DNA of 43,877 nucleotides from Dehalococcoidia bacterium (GTDB lineage Bacteria > Chloroflexota > Dehalococcoidia > Lucifugimonadales > UBA3495): positions 1 through 43,877 of the forward strand of contig JAKUNL010000025.1 in the NCBI GenBank assembly GCA_022451925.1, given 5' to 3'. Every line of letters starts with the position of its first letter. Within the stretch, counting starts at the first letter, position 1. The notes below the pieces were generated by a model that was not told the DNA's origin, searched no databases, and worked only from the letters and a program-made list of their open reading frames with translations. Below are positions 35,872 through 43,877 of this stretch, in pieces. The position numbers were made by a program, and so were the translations under genes.

Positions 35872-38454
35872 ATGCCCGCATCCGAAGTGGTGGTTCTACC
35901 CGAGACAGCCCGCCCCAGCAAGTACCGCATCAAACTGCAACCAGACCTTACGACGTTCACTTTCAGTGGAGAACAAAGCGTGGATCTTCAGATATTAGAG
36001 CCCACCACCTCCATCGTACTTAACGCGATTGACCTTGATATTAGTGTTGCCACCCTTCACGCCAACGGAGTAACGTTGTCCAACCCGGAAATTACCATCG
36101 ATAAGGAATCCGAAACAGCGACTTTGGTTTTCAACGACACCATACAGCCAGGGGACGGCCGACTAGAAATGGTATTCAGCGGGGAACTTAATGACAAACT
36201 TATGGGCTTTTACCGCTCGGAATACACCGCCCAGGATGGCGAAACTCGCTACTTGGCCACCACCCAATTCGAGCCGACCGACGCCCGTCGAGCGTTCCCC
36301 TGCTGGGACGAACCTGCTAAAAAGGCCACCTTTGAAGTGACACTCGTCTTCGCAGATGAATACGAAGCCATTTCCAACACTCCGGCAGTTGACGAGGCTG
36401 TCCCAGGCCCAGGCTTGAAATCGGTCCGGTTTGCAGAGACTCCGGTAATGTCCACCTACCTATTGGCTTTCGTAGTCGGTAACCTGGTTTCAATAGACCA
36501 ACGGGCCGAGGGCGGGACCAAAGTAGGCGTCTGGACCACACCGGGTAAGGAAAACCAGGCCACGTTCGCTCTGGATACGTCTGTAAAACTTCTGGGCTAT
36601 TTCAACGAGTATTTTGGTATTCCGTACCCATTAGCAAAGCTCGACCACATCGCCATACCCGACTTCGCCGCAGGAGCCATGGAAAATTGGGGCGCCGTCA
36701 CCTATCGTGAGACGGCCCTGCTCGTTGACCCAGACAACTCCTCTGCGGGAACCAGGCAACGGGTTGCTGAGGTAATTGCCCACGAAATGGCCCACATGTG
36801 GTTTGGAGACCTGGTAACCATGGAGTGGTGGGACGACCTCTGGCTCAATGAGAGTTTTGCATCCTGGATGGGAAACAAGGCAGTTGACTGGCTCTTCCCA
36901 GAGTGGGAGATGTGGACCCAGTTTGTAAACATGGACACCAATCGAGCGCTTAGCCTAGACGGGCTGAAAAACTCGCATCCCATAGAGCAGGCCGTCATGA
37001 ACCCTGCAGAAGTCAGCCAACTATTTGACGCCATCAGCTACAGCAAGGGTGCGTCGGTTATCCGCATGCTAGAGAACTTCCTGGGCGAGGAGACTTTTCG
37101 AAGAGGCCTTAACCGGTACCTTTCCGGGCACATGTACGACAATGCTCGAACCCAAGACCTATGGTCGGCACTAGAGACTGAGTCCGGTCAACCCGTCACC
37201 GCCATAATGGATTCATGGGTTAAGCAGATGGGATATCCGGTCCTTCAGGTAGAGACGGATCGCAGCGACAGTAAGACACAGATATCCGTGAGCCAAGAGC
37301 GATTTGTCTACGATCGTCTATTGGGTGATAGTAAGGCAGACACTGAGGTCTGGCGAGTGCCAATCAGTGTTAGCCAAGGAGGCGAGGAGTCTCCCATCAC
37401 TGTGATGGAGGGCAACCAAACTCAACTTGAGGTCCCAGGAAATACGACAAGTTGGGTCAAGTTGAACCCCCTCCAGACAGGTTTTTTCAGGGTCAACTAC
37501 AGTGCAGAAGACTGGCAACGATTGGTTCCAGCCATCGAGTCATTGGAACTGCATGCCACCGACCGCCTGGGTATACAGAATGACGCTTATGCTTTATCCC
37601 GAGCAGGAATCCTACCGGTCACCCAGTTCATGTCGATGGCCAACGCCTATAAAAATGAGACGGACGCCTCGGTGTGGAGCGACCTTGCCAGTAACCTAAG
37701 GGACATTGAGCAGCTTATCGCCGAAGAGCCAGTCCACTCGGCCTACCAGAGGTTTGCCCGTGAACTCTTCTCTCCAGCAGCCGGGAAAATTGGCTGGGAA
37801 CCTAAAGCCGATGAAGGTCACCTTGATGCCCTGCTCCGTTCCACGGTACTGAGTCAGGCTGGAAGCTATAACGACCCTGATGTGACTGCCGAGGCAACAG
37901 ACCGATTCAAGAAATATATGCAAGACAGGGAAACGCTAACCCCTGATCTCCGTGGCATGGTCTTTGCTCTCGCAGCACAGTCCGGAGGCAAGGACGTTTA
38001 CGACCAGATTTGGCACCTTGATAGCGAAACCGACCTGGCAGAGGAGAAGATCAGGCTTCTATTGTCTCTGAGCAGATTCCAAGACACAGACCTACTAACT
38101 TTAGCGTTAGAAGACTCTCTGTCCCCTAAAGTGCGATCCCAGGACACAATCACACTGGTGGCCAGCATAGCCGCCAACCCTAAAGGTCGGGACTTAGCCT
38201 GGGAATTCGTGAAGGCCAACTGGGGTGAATTCGATCGGCGCTACGGCGGTGGCGGATTCGGCCTCATGCGTCTGGTCTCCATTTGTAGCCACTTCAGTTC
38301 CCAAGAAAAAGCTGATGAGGTTGACAGTTTCTTCTCAGAACACCCGGCGCCAGCGGCAGAACGAACCATCCGCCAGGCTTTGGAAAGGGTACGTCTCAAC
38401 ATCAAATGGCTGGAGATTAACCGTCCGCTGCTAACCGACTGGTTCGACCGGTAG
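35872..38454 (+). CDS. M1 family zinc aminopeptidase (PSA/ERAP-like)
   Basis: The 860-residue metalloprotease removes N-terminal residues from peptides. It has the substrate motif GAMEN (268-272), the zinc site HEMAH (304-308) with Glu327 nineteen residues on (HExxH-x18-E), and the catalytic Tyr390. The C-terminal half (about 530-840) resembles the ERAP1_C helical domain and the protein resembles the puromycin-sensitive branch more than PepN. No signal peptide is visible, so it is probably cytoplasmic. The ATG at 35872 follows GGAGGAAG. It stands alone, divergent from leuC. Confidence 0.94.
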   Translation: MPASEVVVLPETARPSKYRIKLQPDLTTFTFSGEQSVDLQILEPTTSIVLNAIDLDISVATLHANGVTLSNPEITIDKESETATLVFNDTIQPGDGRLEMVFSGELNDKLMGFYRSEYTAQDGETRYLATTQFEPTDARRAFPCWDEPAKKATFEVTLVFADEYEAISNTPAVDEAVPGPGLKSVRFAETPVMSTYLLAFVVGNLVSIDQRAEGGTKVGVWTTPGKENQATFALDTSVKLLGYFNEYFGIPYPLAKLDHIAIPDFAAGAMENWGAVTYRETALLVDPDNSSAGTRQRVAEVIAHEMAHMWFGDLVTMEWWDDLWLNESFASWMGNKAVDWLFPEWEMWTQFVNMDTNRALSLDGLKNSHPIEQAVMNPAEVSQLFDAISYSKGASVIRMLENFLGEETFRRGLNRYLSGHMYDNARTQDLWSALETESGQPVTAIMDSWVKQMGYPVLQVETDRSDSKTQISVSQERFVYDRLLGDSKADTEVWRVPISVSQGGEESPITVMEGNQTQLEVPGNTTSWVKLNPLQTGFFRVNYSAEDWQRLVPAIESLELHATDRLGIQNDAYALSRAGILPVTQFMSMANAYKNETDASVWSDLASNLRDIEQLIAEEPVHSAYQRFARELFSPAAGKIGWEPKADEGHLDALLRSTVLSQAGSYNDPDVTAEATDRFKKYMQDRETLTPDLRGMVFALAAQSGGKDVYDQIWHLDSETDLAEEKIRLLLSLSRFQDTDLLTLALEDSLSPKVRSQDTITLVASIAANPKGRDLAWEFVKANWGEFDRRYGGGGFGLMRLVSICSHFSSQEKADEVDSFFSEHPAPAAERTIRQALERVRLNIKWLEINRPLLTDWFDR

Positions 38455-38531
38455 ACTGAATCTGACTGGCAGTCATCCTGTGTTTCACGCCTGACCTACA
38501 GACAACCCCAATTCCAACATCAGTGAGCCGA

Positions 38532-38540
38532 TGCTACAAT
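38532..38540 (+). promoter_or_regulatory. extended -10 promoter of metH-fhs
   Basis: TG-C-TACAAT lies 47 bases before the metH start. No good -35 was found. The whole aminopeptidase-metH gap is 132 bases, too short for a cobalamin riboswitch, and none was recognised. Confidence 0.5.
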
Positions 38541-38586
38541 AGCGAGTCGTGCAACAATCCAATCCTAAAAAAACTGGCGAACATTT

Positions 38587-41500
38587 ATGTCAACTAGCTC
38601 ACGTATTAATGAACTGAAACTGGCGCTCGCGCAACGCTTACTCGTGATGGACGGTGCAATGGGAACCGCCATCCAAAATAAAAACCTGGGCCCAAACGAC
38701 TTTGGCGGTGAAGAATATGAAGGATGCAACGAGTACCTGATCATCACCAAGCCAGATGTAATCAAAGATATCCACCAAAGCTACCTACAGGCAGGCGCGG
38801 ACATCATTGAGACGAATACCTTCGGAGGAACTCCGGTGGTTCTGGCAGAATACCATCTCGCCCACGAAGCTAGACGCATCAATAAAGAGGGAGCTGCCCT
38901 GGCCTTAGAAGCCGCCTTAGCAGAGTCCACTCCAGAGAAACCACGGTTCGTTGCTGGTTCAATGGGACCCACTACAAAGACGATCTCAGTCACAGGTGGT
39001 ATCACATTTGAAGAACTGGCCAACGACTATCACATCCAGGCCTCGGGACTAATAGAAGGCGGCGTAGACGTACTCTTGCTGGAGACCAGCCAGGACACTT
39101 TGAATGTTAAAGCAGGGCTGGAAGGCATAGACCGAGCTTTCGCCGAACTGGGCATACAAGTGCCTGTCGCAGTCCAGGGCACAATAGAACCGATGGGAAC
39201 ACTATTGGCCGGCCAAGACGCCGAAGCTTTCTATACGTCCCTGGCCCACCGTGACCTGCTCTGGATCGGGATCAACTGCGCCACTGGTGCGAATTTCATG
39301 ACCGACCACATTAGAACCCTCTCATCGCTTTCCAAGTTTCCGGTGGCCTGCCTTCCAAACGCTGGGATGCCTGATGAAGATGGTAACTACAACGAGACAC
39401 CAGAGAACATGGCTGAGACCGTTGGTAGGTTCGCCGAATCCGGTTGGGTAAATATCGTCGGCGGTTGCTGCGGCACCGTTTCCGAGCACATCAAGCTGCT
39501 ATCAGAGATGGCCGAGGGCAAGACTGTGCGCTCTGTTAATGAAATACCAGACAGCCGTGTCTCCGGGATCGAATCACTGCTGATCGACGACGATGTCCGG
39601 CCAGTCATTGTTGGTGAGCGCACCAACGTACTTGGCAGCAGGCAATTCCGCCGTCTAATCAAAGAAGGTTCATTTGAAGAGGCCGCCGAGGTTGGTCGTC
39701 GTCAGGTGAGAAACGGAGCCCATATCCTAGACGTATGCCTACAAGACCCAGACCGTGACGAATCTGCAGACGTCGCTGAGTTCCTGGACCTGGTGACCAA
39801 GAAAGTTAAAGCCCCTATTATGATTGACTCCACGGACGCATCAGTTATCGAACTAGCACTTACCAAGCTTCAGGGAAAATCCATAATCAACTCCATTAAC
39901 CTGGAAGACGGTGAAGAACGTTTCCAGTCGGTAGTTCCGCTTGCCAAGCGATACGGCGCCTCTTTAGTCGTCGGGTGCATCGATGACGACAAAGAACAGG
40001 CTCAGGCCATCACCAAAGAGCGCAAACTCGAAGTGGCGATCCGATCTGCTACACTCCTTACTGAAAAATATGGGATACCGATAGAGGACATCGTATTCGA
40101 CCCATTAGTCTTCCCTGTCGGAACCGGCGACGAGAACTACGTCGGTTCGGGCGCCGAGACGATAGAGGGTGTGCGCCTCATTAAAAAGGCGCTTCCGGGC
40201 GTCAAAACGGTACTCGGTATATCAAACGTGTCCTTCGGCCTGCCAGCAGCAGGAAGAGAAGTGCTTAACTCGGTTTTCCTTTACCACTGCGTTCAAGCCG
40301 GACTGGATATGGCCATCGTCAACTCCGAAGGGATGGAGCGTTACGCCACCATACCAGAGGAAGAAAGAAAGTTGGCCGAAGACCTCATCTGGTTCTCCGG
40401 GGAAGATCCGGTGGCGGCTTTCGCCGACCATTTCCGAGAAAAGGCGCCCAAAGCCTCATCAGAGGAGCGGCTGAACCTCCCACTGGATGAAAGACTTGCG
40501 CTGGCAATCATTGAAGGGTCCAAAGAAGGTCTGGCTGAAGACCTAGATGAAGCCCTTACCGGAAGGACTCCGCTTGAAATCATCAACGGCCCACTGATGG
40601 ATGGTATGGCGGAGGTTGGTCGCCAGTTCAACGCCAACCAGTTAATTGTCGCAGAAGTATTACAATCGGCGGAGTCCATGAAGTTCTCAGTGTCCCACCT
40701 TGAACCTCACATGGAACAGGCCGACTCTGCGGTCAAAGGCAAAGTGGTTCTGGCCACTGTTAAGGGCGATGTCCACGACATCGGCAAGAATTTGGTGGAA
40801 ATTATCCTGGGAAACAACGGTTATCAGGTAATAAACCTTGGCATTAAAGTTCCTCCGGAAGAACTGATCTCCGCTGTTAAAGAACATAAACCTGACATGG
40901 TTGGACTCTCTGGTCTACTGGTTAAATCGGCTAAAATGATGGTTGAGACTGCCCAAGACTTCAGTCAAGCCGGCATAACCACTCCGGTGCTAGTTGGCGG
41001 AGCGGCTCTATCCAACCGATTTACACGCCTCCGCATAGCACCCGAATACGACGGCATGGTCGCATATGCCCCTGACGCCATGTCAGGTCTGGCTCTGGCG
41101 AACACAATACAGGACGCCGATGAACGAGCCCAGTTAATAACGACTTTTGATGAAGAAGTTGAAGAGATGTTGGCAGCTGATGAAGCTTCCCGAGAGGGAG
41201 GATCTGAGCCTGGAGAAGACGTACCTCCAGCTCAGGTACGGCACGATTTTGACATACCAAACCCACCCGACCTGCGGTTACATGTAATCAACGACCATCC
41301 CTTGGAAGATATATTCCCCCTTATAAACCCACAGATGCTCTATGTAAGGCATCTAGGCTATAAAGGGCGGTTCGCAGATGACTTGGAGTCTGGAGTGCAA
41401 TCAGCGATAGATCTCCGGGACTCCGTCAGAAATGTGGAAGATTTAATGCTTGCCCAAGCCAACATCAAGGCAAACGCGGTATTCAAATTCTTCCCGGCCA

Positions 41501-42090
41501 ACTCAGACGGTCAACAAATACTGGTCCATGGGTCAGAAGACCGAAAAAGCTCCGAAAAATTTTACTTTGGGCGTCAGTCTCAACGAGACGGCCTATGCTT
41601 GGCCGACTACCTGTTACCCCAGAGCAGCGGGCAGGCCGATTACTTGGGCATGTTTCTTGTTTCAATCGGAACAGGGGTGCGGAAATTAGCCGAAACACTT
41701 ATGGCTGACGGCCAGTTCTTGAACTCTCATATCCTATCGGCCTTGGCTCTGGAAAGCGCAGAGGCATTCGCGGAGCTGCTGCATCAACAGATGCGGCAGA
41801 TGTGGGGTTATGGCGACAAACCCGGAACCACTCCCCAGGATTTATTCAGAACTCAATACAGAGGCAAACGGTTCTCCTTTGGCTATCCGGCCTGCCCTAG
41901 GCTGGAAGATCAAGAGCAGCTCTTCAGGTTGCTAGATGTATCAACCAACCTGGACGTTGAATTGACCGAAGGATTCATGATGGACCCTGAATCATCAGTA
42001 TCGGCGCTGGTGTTCCATCACCCCGACGCCAAATATTTCAATCTAAGCGAGACAGACATCGAACGTCTGGAACAGTTACTTTCAAAATAA
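38587..42090 (+). CDS. metH: cobalamin-dependent methionine synthase MetH
   Basis: The 1167-residue enzyme transfers a methyl group from methyl-tetrahydrofolate through cobalamin to homocysteine. Domains in order are the homocysteine domain (about 1-320) with zinc ligands Cys231 (GINC), Cys294 and Cys295 (GGCCG), a pterin-binding domain (about 340-620), the cobalamin cap (about 640-720), the B12 domain with the base-off motif DVHDIG where His730 binds cobalt, and the SAM-dependent activation domain (about 900-1160) with RGKRFSFGYPACP. Length is near E. coli MetH (1227). The ATG at 38587 has no obvious ribosome site. It precedes fhs by 32 bases, forming a one-carbon operon. Confidence 0.97.
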   Translation: MSTSSRINELKLALAQRLLVMDGAMGTAIQNKNLGPNDFGGEEYEGCNEYLIITKPDVIKDIHQSYLQAGADIIETNTFGGTPVVLAEYHLAHEARRINKEGAALALEAALAESTPEKPRFVAGSMGPTTKTISVTGGITFEELANDYHIQASGLIEGGVDVLLLETSQDTLNVKAGLEGIDRAFAELGIQVPVAVQGTIEPMGTLLAGQDAEAFYTSLAHRDLLWIGINCATGANFMTDHIRTLSSLSKFPVACLPNAGMPDEDGNYNETPENMAETVGRFAESGWVNIVGGCCGTVSEHIKLLSEMAEGKTVRSVNEIPDSRVSGIESLLIDDDVRPVIVGERTNVLGSRQFRRLIKEGSFEEAAEVGRRQVRNGAHILDVCLQDPDRDESADVAEFLDLVTKKVKAPIMIDSTDASVIELALTKLQGKSIINSINLEDGEERFQSVVPLAKRYGASLVVGCIDDDKEQAQAITKERKLEVAIRSATLLTEKYGIPIEDIVFDPLVFPVGTGDENYVGSGAETIEGVRLIKKALPGVKTVLGISNVSFGLPAAGREVLNSVFLYHCVQAGLDMAIVNSEGMERYATIPEEERKLAEDLIWFSGEDPVAAFADHFREKAPKASSEERLNLPLDERLALAIIEGSKEGLAEDLDEALTGRTPLEIINGPLMDGMAEVGRQFNANQLIVAEVLQSAESMKFSVSHLEPHMEQADSAVKGKVVLATVKGDVHDIGKNLVEIILGNNGYQVINLGIKVPPEELISAVKEHKPDMVGLSGLLVKSAKMMVETAQDFSQAGITTPVLVGGAALSNRFTRLRIAPEYDGMVAYAPDAMSGLALANTIQDADERAQLITTFDEEVEEMLAADEASREGGSEPGEDVPPAQVRHDFDIPNPPDLRLHVINDHPLEDIFPLINPQMLYVRHLGYKGRFADDLESGVQSAIDLRDSVRNVEDLMLAQANIKANAVFKFFPANSDGQQILVHGSEDRKSSEKFYFGRQSQRDGLCLADYLLPQSSGQADYLGMFLVSIGTGVRKLAETLMADGQFLNSHILSALALESAEAFAELLHQQMRQMWGYGDKPGTTPQDLFRTQYRGKRFSFGYPACPRLEDQEQLFRLLDVSTNLDVELTEGFMMDPESSVSALVFHHPDAKYFNLSETDIERLEQLLSK

Positions 42091-42122
42091 TCACTGGCCC
42101 AATCCTGGCGCCTGGAGGTGAC

Positions 42123-43754
42123 GTGGAGCCAATAACAAAAATCGCAAATGAACTTGGCCTAAATGAAGACCATTTGATCCCCTATGGTAGGCACAAGGCC
42201 AAGATTTCCCTGGAGGCCTTAAAAAAGCCAGACGATTACCGTGGCAAGCTGGTCGTGGTGACCGGTATAACGCCGACGCCGGCAGGAGAGGGCAAAACAA
42301 CTACAGCTATCGGACTGACCCAAGGGATGGGCCGTTTAGGACACAAGGTCTCAGTCAACCTGCGAGAGCCAACCCTGGGACCAATATTTGGTATCAAGGG
42401 CGGGGGCACGGGCGGTGGTATGGCCCGAGTAGTGCCAGAAGACGAGATCAACATCCACTTCACAGGCGATGCCCATGCCGTAGGGTCCGCTCATAATCTA
42501 CTCGCAGCACTGGTAGAAAACGAAGTGTTCCGCGGTTCCATACCGGGATTGGAATCCAGCGGCCTAATGTGGAACAGGGTCACAGATGCCTCTGATAGAG
42601 GATTACGCCAGGTGGTCTCTGGCATTGGTGGCGTCAACTTCGGCCCATTGCGCGAAGCTCGTTTCGACATCGTCTCCGCCTCTGAGATTATGGCTATATT
42701 AGCATTAGCGAGCGGCCTTGATGACTTGAGAGATAGGTTGAATCGTATCGTCATAGGCGAGACCTCTGAAGGGGAGCCAGTGAACGTTGAGCAACTCGGG
42801 TTCGCTGGTTCTTTGATGACGCTGTTACACCAAACAGTGATGCCCAACCTGGTACAGACAATGGAGGGACAGCCGTCCATTATCCACGCCGGTCCTTTTG
42901 GAAACATAGCCCATGGGTGTAGCTCAATCATTGCCGACAAGATGGCCCTGGGTTACGCCGATTATGTAATTACTGAGGCCGGTTTCGCATCGGACCTTGG
43001 ATTTGAAAAATTCATGCACATCAAGACCCGCCAAAGCGGGCTGCTGCCGAGCTGCGCCGTGTTGGTAGCCTCCGCCCGTGCCCTGAAATGGCACGGAGGC
43101 ATCAGAAGGAGAGACCTAGGTAACCCCGACCCGGACGCCGTAATCGCCGGAGCTGACAACCTGATCCATCACATCGGAATCGTCAGGAGTTTTGGGCTGC
43201 CATGCGTGGTCGCCATAAACCGATTCGGTACCGATAGCCCAGAGGAATTGGCCGCAGTCAAGAAGATCGCTATCGATGCAGGGGCTATCTCCGCAGTAGA
43301 ATGCGATGGCTATGCCCAAGGCGGCGCCGGAGGTGAAGACCTGGCTCAGGCCGTGATCGACGCCTCTCAAGACACTACTACAATCACCTACGCCTATCCC
43401 ACAAACGCGTCCGCCGAAGATAAGGTCTTAGCGCTCGCCCAAACGATTTATAACGCCTCAGACGTCAGTTGGTCGCCAGGGGCCCAAAGACGGTTACGGT
43501 ACTTTGAGTCCAAAGGCTGGGGTGATTTGCCTATATGCATGGCCAAGACCCACCTTTCAATATCCCATGACCAGAGCCTCAAAGGGCGTCCAGGTAACTA
43601 TACATTCCCGATCACTGACATCAGAGCCTCAGTTGGTGCAGGTTTCCTTTACGCCCTCGCGGGACCTATCCAAACTCTGCCAGGGCTGCCCACAAGGCCC
43701 AGGGCCTTAGATATGGATGTCACCCTGGACGGAGAGGTCATTGGTTTGAGTTAG
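42123..43754 (+). CDS. fhs: formate-tetrahydrofolate ligase
   Basis: The 543-residue enzyme makes 10-formyl-tetrahydrofolate from formate, ATP and tetrahydrofolate. It has the ATP-binding PAGEGKTT (53-60), LREPTLGPIFGIKGGG, FTGDAHAVGSAHNLLAA, ITEAGFASDLGFEKF and a C-terminal GPIQTLPGLP segment. Length is near the family's 550-560. The start is GTG at 42123, four bases after GGAGG. It follows metH and supplies C1 units that could be reduced to methyl-tetrahydrofolate by enzymes elsewhere. Confidence 0.97.
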   Translation: MEPITKIANELGLNEDHLIPYGRHKAKISLEALKKPDDYRGKLVVVTGITPTPAGEGKTTTAIGLTQGMGRLGHKVSVNLREPTLGPIFGIKGGGTGGGMARVVPEDEINIHFTGDAHAVGSAHNLLAALVENEVFRGSIPGLESSGLMWNRVTDASDRGLRQVVSGIGGVNFGPLREARFDIVSASEIMAILALASGLDDLRDRLNRIVIGETSEGEPVNVEQLGFAGSLMTLLHQTVMPNLVQTMEGQPSIIHAGPFGNIAHGCSSIIADKMALGYADYVITEAGFASDLGFEKFMHIKTRQSGLLPSCAVLVASARALKWHGGIRRRDLGNPDPDAVIAGADNLIHHIGIVRSFGLPCVVAINRFGTDSPEELAAVKKIAIDAGAISAVECDGYAQGGAGGEDLAQAVIDASQDTTTITYAYPTNASAEDKVLALAQTIYNASDVSWSPGAQRRLRYFESKGWGDLPICMAKTHLSISHDQSLKGRPGNYTFPITDIRASVGAGFLYALAGPIQTLPGLPTRPRALDMDVTLDGEVIGLS

Positions 43755-43877
43755 AGATCATAGCTAACCTCTCGACCAATCACCACGTATCATTCAATCA
43801 CTATACAGAATGACAAACGGACGAAGTCATCATGACAGTCACTAAGCGCTATTCCCATAATTTTAGGAAATTTTCCG
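43755..43877 (+). other. tail of window after fhs, no supported gene
   Basis: An ATG at 43832 opens a reading frame that is still open at the window end (15 codons), but it has no clear ribosome site, so a following gene cannot be claimed. No terminator was recognised after fhs. Confidence 0.3.

Noticed and set aside
38463-38475. TGACT-GGC-AGTCA hairpin after the aminopeptidase
   Set aside because: Five-pair stem with no T tract; insufficient for a terminator call.
38455-38586. Cobalamin or SAM riboswitch before metH
   Set aside because: The gap is too short for a cobalamin riboswitch and shows no recognisable conserved box.

Overview
The window looks like a stretch of bacterial chromosome of roughly even base composition, with dense, operon-like gene arrays, frequent TTG and GTG starts, and no tRNA, rRNA, insertion sequence or CRISPR that I could see. 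The gene content (a flavin-dependent luciferase-like monooxygenase, two class III CoA-transferases, crotonases, an acyl-CoA dehydrogenase, an orphan molybdopterin hydroxylase, 2-hydroxyacid enzymes, a short double-hotdog dehydratase beside plsX and fabG) resembles the catabolic repertoire of free-living marine Chloroflexota such as SAR202 / Dehalococcoidia relatives. That placement is an inference from gene families, not from a marker tree.

Layout. Positions 1-4853 lie on the minus strand: a partial isocitrate-lyase/PEP-mutase family lyase, a fatty-acid operon (MaoC-type double hotdog, plsX, fabG) with a good promoter near 3570, and an L-2-hydroxyglutarate oxidase. A divergent plus-strand group follows at 5121-9651: luciferase-like monooxygenase, D-2-hydroxyacid dehydrogenase, zinc-free quinone oxidoreductase and a B12-binding/radical-SAM-like protein. 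The last protein appears to have lost all three cluster cysteines. From 16644 down to 9685 (minus) runs a small 93-residue protein, a LolD-like ATPase, a very large FtsX-type permease and a molybdopterin hydroxylase large subunit.

Positions 19730-16910 (minus) hold a class I CoA-transferase array in the order A, B-A fusion, B. It reads like a tandem duplication of an AB operon whose inner B and A genes have fused. Behind a perfect 21-bp terminator lies groES-groEL, driven by a recognisable promoter whose start region carries a CIRCE-like HrcA operator.

Positions 22185-33242 (plus) form a long catabolic cluster: two crotonases around a PHP-domain protein, an acyl-CoA ligase, a ketopantoate-reductase-like enzyme, a ThDP-dependent enzyme, a small alpha-beta barrel-like protein, an acyl-CoA dehydrogenase homologue and two class III CoA-transferases. 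Together they could activate an organic acid as a CoA ester, dehydrogenate and hydrate it, cleave or form a C-C bond with ThDP, and recycle CoA. The substrate cannot be read from the sequence.

The right end is housekeeping: leuC-leuD (minus), an M1 aminopeptidase (plus), and a metH-fhs pair (plus) that links methyl-tetrahydrofolate use to formyl-tetrahydrofolate synthesis. The most interesting items are the A-BA-B CoA-transferase array with a Glu-to-Asp change in the fused B half, the radical-SAM-like protein with SxxxSxxD in place of CxxxCxxC, and the 22-33 kb cluster with several catalytic-residue departures.
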